From Mycobacterium sp. Aquia_216 (GTDB lineage: Bacteria; Actinomycetota; Actinomycetes; Mycobacteriales; Mycobacteriaceae): a stretch of DNA of 64,000 nucleotides. The DNA lies in NCBI RefSeq assembly GCF_026723865.1, contig NZ_CP113529.1, positions 1,488,001-1,552,000 of the forward strand. The letters are read 5' to 3'. The notes below the pieces were generated by a model. That model did no database searches. It saw only the letters and a list, made by a program, of their open reading frames with translations, and had not been told where the DNA came from. A program made the translations under genes and the position numbers. Every line of letters begins with the position of its first letter. The stretch's first letter is position 1. Below, piece after piece: positions 17,521-24,608 of this stretch.

Positions 17521-18819
17521 CGTCAGCAGCTCGGAAGCCATCGCCGTTGCGGCATCGCGCGGATAGGTACGGCGCGCCAGGCATATCAGCAGCCCCGCCG
17601 CGACGATCGGCATGACCAGCATGATGAGGAAGGTGTCGCCCAACGCGCTCGGGCTGCTGCCCAGTGCCGTGGACACCGCGCCGAACGCCACCGGCGCCAA
17701 GCCCGTCGATACCGAGACCAGGGTGCTGCGCAGCGCCTCGGCCGTGCCCCACAGCCGCGAGTCCACGATGTCCAGCCTTGCCGCGTTGAGGGGCGGGTTG
17801 ACTCCGCCCAACGCGACCCCGGCGAAAAACGCGAATGCCAGCGCCAGCGGCAGGTCCTCCGCGAGCAGCGTGGGAAGCATCAAGACCGCGGCTGCAAGAA
17901 AAGCCGCCCCGCCCACCACAATTCGTGCGCTGACGTAACCGCGGTCGGTCAGCCAGTCGGCGAGACGTCCGGTGCTGAGCACGCCGGTCAGCGCTCCGAC
18001 GCCGAGGACGGCGATCAGCATCGTCGCCGGCGACTGGCCGATATGAAACCGGCCGCACAGCAATGCGACCCCGAAGGTGCTCAACCCGGTGGAGAAGAAG
18101 TAGCCGAACGAGGACGCCGCGATCAGAACGACATTGGTACGGATCGAGAGCAGCCAGCGCAGGTCCCGCCAGACCGAGCGACGCCGCGCATTCTCCACGC
18201 TGCCGCGCAACGGTTCGCGCAGCAGCGTCGCCACGGCGATGCTGAGTAGCAGCCCCACCACGGCCAGCCAACCGAAACCCAGCCGCCAGCTGACCGCACC
18301 CAGTTCGCCCGCGACCAGCAGCCCGATCGCCGTACACGTCCCTTCGCCGGCGAGCACCAGCCCGTACACCCGACCGCGCTCGGCCGGCCTGAAGTAATCA
18401 CCGACCAGCGAGGCGACCACGGGTCCGGAGACCGCGATCCCGGCGCCCAGGCCCACCCGGCAGGCCAGCAGGCACCCGTAGTTGGGACTGGCCGCGCTCA
18501 ACGCCATGGCGACCGAACACGCCAGCAGCGCTATCCACAGCAGGCGAACTCGCGCGGTGCGATCGGCGAGCGGCCCGGCCAGCAGCGTGGCCAAAGCACC
18601 CACACCTGTCGACACGGTGACCAGCAGCCCGACCTGAATGTTGTTGATGTGAAATGACTGTGTGAGCGGGACAACGAGGGCTCCCACGGTGCCGGCATCG
18701 GCGCTTTGCAGCCCCACCGCCAAAGCGAGCAGCACGATCGGCTTCCAACGCGGGGGATCCGCGGTCCGCGCGGCTGGATACTCCTGTACCGCGGAGGCGT
18801 ACTCTGCGGCCGTCGGCAC
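17317..18819 (-). CDS. Major facilitator superfamily transporter with an antisense-derived C-terminal tail
   Basis: This 500-residue protein has twelve predicted membrane helices in the first ~430 residues. The MFS motif A is visible as GPLADRTARVRLLW between helices 2 and 3 and repeated as GRLADWLTDRGYVS in the second half. GTG at 18819 is used. Residues after ~433 (from about base 17520 to the stop at 17317) read LPRVTPRRWARSSSSVK and onward. They are the antisense strand of the decayed 13E12 gene, so the original stop codon has been lost and about 67 foreign, Arg/Ser-rich residues have been added. The substrate is unknown; the family includes drug and metabolite exporters. Whether the tail is tolerated cannot be seen from sequence. 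Confidence 0.82.
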   Translation of the reverse strand: MPTAAEYASAVQEYPAARTADPPRWKPIVLLALAVGLQSADAGTVGALVVPLTQSFHINNIQVGLLVTVSTGVGALATLLAGPLADRTARVRLLWIALLACSVAMALSAASPNYGCLLACRVGLGAGIAVSGPVVASLVGDYFRPAERGRVYGLVLAGEGTCTAIGLLVAGELGAVSWRLGFGWLAVVGLLLSIAVATLLREPLRGSVENARRRSVWRDLRWLLSIRTNVVLIAASSFGYFFSTGLSTFGVALLCGRFHIGQSPATMLIAVLGVGALTGVLSTGRLADWLTDRGYVSARIVVGGAAFLAAAVLMLPTLLAEDLPLALAFAFFAGVALGGVNPPLNAARLDIVDSRLWGTAEALRSTLVSVSTGLAPVAFGAVSTALGSSPSALGDTFLIMLVMPIVAAGLLICLARRTYPRDAATAMASELLTAACWLPRVTPRRWARSSSSVKLPSGLRQSARRSARTINWSGWYCDAWRARSASACARVSASAQPGNR

Positions 18820-18940
18820 GAGGTCAAGATACCCTGCGGGACAGCACTTTTAGCTGCGAGAACGGAGCGATTCGGCTCCCTTGCCAGACGTTAAGATTCA
18901 ATTCCATTGCTGGATGTCGCCGGTCGACGGTGCATTAACG

Positions 18941-20293
18941 TCAAAGCCCGAGCAGGCGATTTCGCTGCTCGATGAATTGCTGGTCGGTCAACAGGCCTTC
19001 GTCGCGCAGCCTGGCGAAGTCACGGATTTCGGCCGCGATTCCCGTCACCACGGTGCGTGGCTCGCCCCCGGCGACAGTGTCTTCATCCCCGACCTTCGGG
19101 GCTGCCGCGCTAACTGCCTGAATTTCCACCGCATTCTTGGCGCGTTGCTCACGATCGCGGGCGCCGAAGCCATCGCGAATGGCACGTCCGGCCGTGCCGG
19201 CCAGGGCCATCTCTCCGAACGAGCTCTCCAAACTGGGCGCCATCGCCTGCGGTGCGAAGCCCGCCGGCAACGCCGGCAAGGCCAGCGCGATCGGGCGCAC
19301 CGCCGGCGTCGCCGCGGCCCAGGTGGGCGGTACCGACAGCGATCCGACGGTATTCGCCTCACCCAATCCCGCGGCCACCCTCGTCGAAATAAGGTTCGCG
19401 GCGCCCCCCGGCGCCGATGATGGCACGGTCTCCGCAACGGCCGCCGACGGAACCCCCGTGGCGTCCCAGCCGCTGACAATGTCGTCGGTGTGCAAACCGG
19501 TTTGAGCGCCGACGAGGTCGATCGGCAGCGATATCGCCCCCATCGGGGACATCGGGGCGTCCAAGCCGTACGCAATGACGTCGGCGCCCACGTCCAGCAC
19601 ATCCAAAGGTGACAATGATTCGGATGAACCGCCGGTCAGAAATTCACTCAGTTGCGCCGGCACTGCCGAAAGAGATTGCGACGCTTGCGATACTGTGCCC
19701 TGCGTATTCCCCGCCGCCAGTTGGCCGGCCTGCTCGAGGGCGCTCGCCTGGCTCGCCGAGCCACTTTGATTCGTCGTCTGCTGCGGTGCGCCGAACGGCG
19801 TGAGCTGCATGGCCGAAGCCGTCGAGCCCGAGTAGGCGGACATCGCGGTGGCATCCTGCGCCCACATCTCGCTGTACTGGGCCTCGGTGGCCGCGATCGC
19901 CGGGGTGTTCTGCCCCAACACGTTCGTGGCAATCAACGACATCAGCTGGGTGCGGTTGGCCGCAACCTCCGGCGGCGGGACGGTCGCGGCGAACGCTGCC
20001 TCGTACGCGGCGATGACCACCCTGGCCTGACTGGCCGTCTGTTCGGCCTGCGCGGCGGTGCGGCTCAGCCACGTCACATACGAAGATGCGGCGGCTGCCA
20101 TCGACACGGAGGACGGCCCTAGCCACGGTCCCGCGGTGAGCCCGGACACCACCGATTCATAGGAGTTGGCCGTCGAATGCAGTTCTGCCGCCAGCGTTTC
20201 CCAGGCCTCGGCAGCCGCGAGCATGGGTCCCGAACCGGGCCCGGCGTACATGCGAGCGGAATTGACTTCCGGCGGTAAGGTCGCGAAGTCCAT
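18941..20293 (-). CDS. PPE family protein (SVP subgroup) ending in a SHOCT-like domain
   Basis: This 450-residue PPE protein opens MDFATLPPEVNSARMYAGPG, has the helical PPE domain to ~residue 175 and the WxG-type turn GPWLGPSSVSM. The SVP motif GSLSVPPTWAAATP lies at ~340. The last ~35 residues, EIRDFARLRDEGLLTDQQFI and the following EQRNRLLGL, match the SHOCT short C-terminal domain often found at the ends of bacterial membrane or secreted proteins. ATG at 20293 is preferred to a GTG one codon upstream. No PE gene or ESX gene is adjacent, so its secretion partner must be elsewhere. It follows the K+ channel gene on the same strand after 70 bases. Confidence 0.88.
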   Translation of the reverse strand: MDFATLPPEVNSARMYAGPGSGPMLAAAEAWETLAAELHSTANSYESVVSGLTAGPWLGPSSVSMAAAASSYVTWLSRTAAQAEQTASQARVVIAAYEAAFAATVPPPEVAANRTQLMSLIATNVLGQNTPAIAATEAQYSEMWAQDATAMSAYSGSTASAMQLTPFGAPQQTTNQSGSASQASALEQAGQLAAGNTQGTVSQASQSLSAVPAQLSEFLTGGSSESLSPLDVLDVGADVIAYGLDAPMSPMGAISLPIDLVGAQTGLHTDDIVSGWDATGVPSAAVAETVPSSAPGGAANLISTRVAAGLGEANTVGSLSVPPTWAAATPAVRPIALALPALPAGFAPQAMAPSLESSFGEMALAGTAGRAIRDGFGARDREQRAKNAVEIQAVSAAAPKVGDEDTVAGGEPRTVVTGIAAEIRDFARLRDEGLLTDQQFIEQRNRLLGL

Positions 20294-20363
20294 CACATGC
20301 CAGGCCTATTCGAAAACAATATGGATGCCCCCTTAGGAATACAGTCGATCAGTCTGTATCTGC

Positions 20364-22112
20364 CTATGCAGACTGGCGTTTGACTTCGTAGTCCCCATCA
20401 TTGGCGGCGGCTGACTGCTGCCCCTTACGCAGGGTTGCCAGCAGTTCCCGGTACGGGCCGACGAGGTACACGGTGTCTCCCGCGCTGAGCCGCGCATCGC
20501 GGCGCGGGTGCAGATTGGCCGGGGCATCCTCCCGGGTAATCGCAATGACACGGGTCTGCGTCGACAACTCGAACATCTGCATCCCGTCGAGCTCGCTGTC
20601 GGCCTGCACATGCATTCCGCCAACCAAGAAAGACCGGCTCCCCACCGAAAAAGTCCCCAGCACTTGCAGACCCATGGCGGCACCGATGAACCACGGCGCG
20701 GCCAGTTCAACGGTCGATCGAACATTCTCGAAACCGAACCGCTGCGCGACCGCGGATCCGAGGTCGTGGTCGTAGACACGCAGCACCACCGGGACCCCAC
20801 CCCACCGGTTGCCGGCCGGTCCCTCGTCAGAGCTCAACATCTCGCGAAGCACGATCCCGGTCTCGATGTTGACCATGTCGTCGCGGGTCAACACGGCCAC
20901 CGCACGGGCGGTTTCAACCCGGGCCGCTTCCAGCGTTTGTCGTAAAGTGGCGTCCCCGAAGATAACTGGTACGTCGAGTTCGGCCATCGTCGACAAGAAT
21001 GGGTTACCCTGGTCGCGTTCGATCACCGCCACGTCGTATCCTTCCGAGGTCAGATCGCTGACGACCCGGATGCCGAGCGCGCTGAGCCCGACGACGATGA
21101 CGTGGTTGCGCAGGTGCCGTGCCCGTGGGCGTCCGGATGACCAGACGAACCGGCGTGACAGCATCACGTCGGCGACGAAGGCGACCAGTAGCGCGGTGGT
21201 GGTCACGCCACCCAACATCAAAATGGCGGCGTATATCCGCAGCCATGTCGGCTGGCTGGCGAAGCTGAAGTCACCGTAGCCCGTCGTGGTGATCGTCTCG
21301 TTGGTGAAATAGAAAGCGTCGACCCACGACATTCCCGGATGTGTGTAGGAGAAGTGCAGCAACGTCGTCGAGCCGATGATCAGAATCCCCAGGGCGGCTA
21401 TCACCGGATAGAACGCCGGGTTGACTTCACTGGATAGGGCGCGCGCGGCGACGAGCAGGCGTCGCGGCCGAGACTGGCGGGAACGCGTTCTGGTCTGGCG
21501 TGGGGCCTTGATGCCGCAGGCGGCCACCTCGTCGGTGGTGCCGATCATCGCCGTCCAGTCGCCCGCATTGACCCGCATATCGCGTCCCGGGCATACCAGC
21601 ACCTCGCCGGGGTTAAAAGTATTTTCGCCCTTGACAATTGCAACTGGGGCGAGGTCACCGTAGATCTCGCGCAGGGTTGCATCGTATGGTGCCTCGGCGC
21701 CGAAGACGACGAACTGCATCCCGGCCGCCTCGAAGGGGTGCGTGGTGCGCGCAAGGCACGCCTCGACGACTGCGGGCGCCGCCAGGTCGGCGACGCCAAG
21801 GATCGCACTCGGCCCGTCGTCGGCGGCGACTGCTTCCCGCAACACATCGTTGGCCAGGCGGGCGACGACGCGAATGTCGGGGTTCGCCTTTCGCGCCAGC
21901 AGTGCGATCTCGAGGTTCGTCGCGTCGTCGATTCCAGCGCAGACGACAGCCGACGCGTGCCCCACACCGGCAGCTGCGAGTTCGGTCTTGACGCGAGCGC
22001 CGGCGAGTTCAGAATCGAGGAGCTTGGCAACGCTTGCGCCCGCTCTTTCCAGCTCCTCGATGATCGTCGTCGCCAGCGCGTCATCACCGCTGACGATGAC
22101 GCACTGGTCCAT
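20364..22112 (-). CDS. Potassium channel with N- and C-terminal RCK (TrkA-N/TrkA-C) modules
   Basis: This 582-residue protein has an unusual order. An N-terminal RCK-like Rossmann domain (CVIVSGDDALATTIIEEL) and TrkA-C-like domain (~130-205) come first. A two-helix pore follows, with selectivity filter TTGYGDF at ~280, a first helix YPVIAALGILIIGSTTLLHF and a second around RIYAAILMLGGVTTTALLVA. A second RCK domain comes next (VIVVGLSALGIRVVSDLTSE, with acidic strand end VAVIERD) and then a final TrkA-C domain. K+ selectivity is supported by GYGD, and gating by NAD(H), nucleotides or c-di-AMP is inferred from RCK families. ATG at 22112 follows GAAGGGG at a good distance, though GTG 22130 is also in frame. 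It is divergent from two KimA-type permeases. Confidence 0.88.
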   Translation of the reverse strand: MDQCVIVSGDDALATTIIEELERAGASVAKLLDSELAGARVKTELAAAGVGHASAVVCAGIDDATNLEIALLARKANPDIRVVARLANDVLREAVAADDGPSAILGVADLAAPAVVEACLARTTHPFEAAGMQFVVFGAEAPYDATLREIYGDLAPVAIVKGENTFNPGEVLVCPGRDMRVNAGDWTAMIGTTDEVAACGIKAPRQTRTRSRQSRPRRLLVAARALSSEVNPAFYPVIAALGILIIGSTTLLHFSYTHPGMSWVDAFYFTNETITTTGYGDFSFASQPTWLRIYAAILMLGGVTTTALLVAFVADVMLSRRFVWSSGRPRARHLRNHVIVVGLSALGIRVVSDLTSEGYDVAVIERDQGNPFLSTMAELDVPVIFGDATLRQTLEAARVETARAVAVLTRDDMVNIETGIVLREMLSSDEGPAGNRWGGVPVVLRVYDHDLGSAVAQRFGFENVRSTVELAAPWFIGAAMGLQVLGTFSVGSRSFLVGGMHVQADSELDGMQMFELSTQTRVIAITREDAPANLHPRRDARLSAGDTVYLVGPYRELLATLRKGQQSAAANDGDYEVKRQSA

Positions 22113-22606
22113 AGGATTCGACCCCTTCACGAATTCTTGGTCTGGACTGAATTACTCCAGAAGATTCTGGCGATCGTAACAGCCAATGAATCACTGTGAG
22201 CAGCAGTAAAATTCGCTGTCCGTTTCCTGGGATATCTCTCAGGAACTTAAATATGCTGTACCGCAACGTATTTAACAGAAAATATGCCGAGTGGCGGGCG
22301 GTTGCGACAGCTGTCCGCATTTCCGGCGAGGAGCCCTCGCTAGTAGGTGGCTCATCTCACAGTAATCTTGGCGAGCACCTGCGTTGTTGCTCAAATGCCT
22401 GCGGATTCTGGCCTCTCCGTTACCCGTCGGACTTTCTTTGTTACGCCGAGATAACAAACTGCGAATGTGCTGCCAGTATCCCTGGCAACATTCTGTGTCT
22501 TTACGGACTTTCCCGTTCCATGACGCTCATCGGGGACGAGACACGGCATGTTGGAGGCGCTAGGCTTTCGCCGGTATTCAAGCATCGGGGGTAAGGAATA
22601 TGGCCT
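22113..22606. promoter_or_regulatory. 494-bp divergent intergenic region between the K+ channel and KimA-type genes
   Basis: No supportable gene lies here. The region is lower in GC than its neighbours and must hold promoters in both directions. Visible structure includes a compact GC-rich hairpin at 22326-22340 (GCGAGG, loop AGC, CCTCGC) and a long imperfect hairpin at 22486-22553 just before the permease gene. I looked for the ydaO-type c-di-AMP riboswitch core sequences on both strands and did not find them. A GTAAGGA ribosome-binding stretch precedes the GTG at 22607. Confidence 0.55.
22486..22553 (+). promoter_or_regulatory. Putative structured leader hairpin upstream of the first KimA-type permease
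   Basis: CAACAT (22486-22491) pairs with ATGTTG (22548-22553), then a 3x3 internal loop (TCT opposite GGC), then GTGTCT (22495-22500) with AGACAC (22539-22544). TCCCG (22511-22515) can pair with CGGGG (22531-22535) inside. The helix lies about 55 bases before the start codon of a predicted potassium importer, where an RNA control element would be expected. It does not match a riboswitch class I recognise, so function is inferred from position and pairing only. Confidence 0.35.
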
Positions 22607-24553
22607 GTGGCAACACCTTTGGCTGACGAACAGAGAGCGTGGTCGTCATTCTCTGACGTGTGCAAACGCAGCTTCCTCGGAAAGCCGTTAATCAACGACC
22701 AGCTGCAGCACGAGAGATTGTCGAATCCGGTTGCACTGGGTGTCCTTTCGCCGGATGCGATTTCCTCGACCGCTTACGGTTCCGAACAGATCATGATCGA
22801 GCTGTTGCCGGCGGCCGGCATGGCCGCGTTTGCGTTGTTGCTTCCGATCACCGGCGTCATCTTGTTGATCCTGGTGTTGGTGTCCGCATCGTATCGCCAG
22901 GTAGTCATGGTTTATACGCGGTCGGGCGGATCGTACGTGGTCGCGCGGGAAAACTTTGGCCCGCGGGTGGCTCAGGTCGCCGCGGCCGCGCTGCTGATCG
23001 ACTACGTCGTCACCGTCGCAGTGCAATGCGCTGCCGGGACAGTCGCCGTCGTCTCGGCGTTACCGGCGCTGGGGCCCTTCAGCCTGGAGATCACGGTCGG
23101 CGTCGTGCTGTTGATGTGCTTCGCGAACTTGCGTGGATTACGCGAAGCCGGCGTTCGATTCGCCGTGCCCACCTACGCCTTCGCGGGCATGGTGTCGCTG
23201 ACGATCGTCGTGGGGGCTGTTCGCGAATTCCTGGGCAACCTGCCGATCTACGATCCGCAACATATGGCCGGCGTGGTGCCGGTGCACCAGGGCAGCGGGT
23301 TGGTGATGGGGGCGACGGTGCTGATCGTGTTGCGCGCGTTCGCAAACGGCGGCTCGTCCCTGACCGGCGTGGAGGCCATCTCCAACACGGTCAACAGCCT
23401 GCGCAAACCCGAAGGCATCAATGCCCGCCGGGTGATGACGGTAATGGCCTGCATTCTCGGGTTCTTGCTGGCGGGAGTGGCATGGCTGACGCACGTGACA
23501 CATGCCGCGCCGTACGTCGACGGCTATCCGTCGATGCTTTCCGAAATCGCATCGGCGGTCTTCGGAGACGGCATGATCGGGCATGTTCTGTACTTCTTGT
23601 TGCAGGCATCGACTGCGGCGATTCTCTACACCGGTGGTAATACCAGTTTCAACGGGTTTCCCGCTTTGGCGAGTTTCGTTGCCGAGGATCGGTTTATGCC
23701 GCGTCCGCTTATGAAACGCGGTCACCGACTGGTGTTTTCCAACGGAATCATCACCCTTACCGCACTGGCGGTGGCGCTGCTCGTCGTCACCGGCGGCTCG
23801 GTCGACGCTCTGGTGCCGTTCTACGCGATCGGCGTCTTCACCGGATTCTCAATGGCCGGCTACGGCATGACCAAGCACTACCTGACCAAGCGCGGCCCCG
23901 GGTGGCGGCGCAAGCTGATGGTCAATCTGTCGGCGGGGATCTTGTCGACGGTCGTGGTGGGAATCTTCGCGGTGGCTAAGTTCACCGAGGGGGCTTGGCT
24001 TATCGTCGTGGTCTTTCCCCTCCTGGTGTTCGCGTTGATGAGGCTCAACCAGAAATACCGCGCCGAGGCCTCCGTTCTGGAGATGTCGCACACGGAAAGC
24101 CCCGTGCTGTCTCGATACACCCGACATCGCGTCATGGTTTTCGTCGACTCCGTCGATCTCGCCGAAATCGAGGCGCTGCGGTATGCGAACGGACTGCATG
24201 CCGACGAGTTGACGGCGGTGCACTTCATGCTCGATGCCGCGAGCGCTGAGCGGCTCCGGATGCGTTGGGAGCGGTTCGAACACCACACAGCGCTGCGTCT
24301 GGTCGACTGTCAAGACCGTCACTTGGCCAGGGCCGCACATAAATTGGTGTTGTCGGTGCTTGAATACCACCCAGATACCAAGGTGACTGTGCTGTTGCCG
24401 CGCCGGACCTATTCAGCGTGGGTAGGGCGGCTGTTGCATGATCGCACCGCGGACAAGATCGCCCGTGCGGTCAGCCGCATTCCGGGGGCGACTGCCCAGA
24501 TCGTGCCCTACGACATCGAGTCGCGGATCGCGGAAGTGACTCGCGCCGGGTAG
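22607..24553 (+). CDS. KimA-type APC-superfamily permease (putative K+/H+ symporter), copy 1
   Basis: This 648-residue protein has about twelve membrane helices followed by a ~170-residue cytoplasmic domain. The diagnostic KimA opening is present: KRSFLGKPL, LSPDAISSTAYGSEQIMI, then SYRQVVMVYTRSGGSYVVAR and the segment LLIDYVVTVAVQ. These match Bacillus subtilis KimA (YdaO), a high-affinity potassium importer, and mycobacterial Rv2690c, which lies beside the Trk-like genes ceoBC. The C-terminal domain starts near RVMVFVDSVDLAEIEAL and resembles a universal-stress-like regulatory fold. GTG at 22607 follows GTAAGGA. Potassium as substrate is inferred from homology and from the divergent K+ channel; older annotations would call it an amino acid permease. 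Confidence 0.83.
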   Translation: MATPLADEQRAWSSFSDVCKRSFLGKPLINDQLQHERLSNPVALGVLSPDAISSTAYGSEQIMIELLPAAGMAAFALLLPITGVILLILVLVSASYRQVVMVYTRSGGSYVVARENFGPRVAQVAAAALLIDYVVTVAVQCAAGTVAVVSALPALGPFSLEITVGVVLLMCFANLRGLREAGVRFAVPTYAFAGMVSLTIVVGAVREFLGNLPIYDPQHMAGVVPVHQGSGLVMGATVLIVLRAFANGGSSLTGVEAISNTVNSLRKPEGINARRVMTVMACILGFLLAGVAWLTHVTHAAPYVDGYPSMLSEIASAVFGDGMIGHVLYFLLQASTAAILYTGGNTSFNGFPALASFVAEDRFMPRPLMKRGHRLVFSNGIITLTALAVALLVVTGGSVDALVPFYAIGVFTGFSMAGYGMTKHYLTKRGPGWRRKLMVNLSAGILSTVVVGIFAVAKFTEGAWLIVVVFPLLVFALMRLNQKYRAEASVLEMSHTESPVLSRYTRHRVMVFVDSVDLAEIEALRYANGLHADELTAVHFMLDAASAERLRMRWERFEHHTALRLVDCQDRHLARAAHKLVLSVLEYHPDTKVTVLLPRRTYSAWVGRLLHDRTADKIARAVSRIPGATAQIVPYDIESRIAEVTRAG

Positions 24554-24608
24554 CAGCATAGACACATCTCAAGCTATTTCGTTGAAAGCCCCGAAGAAGG
24601 GATGCGTT

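Noticed and set aside
22104..22130. tRNA T-loop-like GTCGAATCC near 22112
   Set aside because: No matching acceptor, D or anticodon arms are found around it; it is the upstream region of the K+ channel gene.
22113..22606. ydaO-type c-di-AMP riboswitch upstream of the KimA-type genes
   Set aside because: Read on both strands, none of the conserved ydaO core segments is present, so only an unclassified hairpin is reported.
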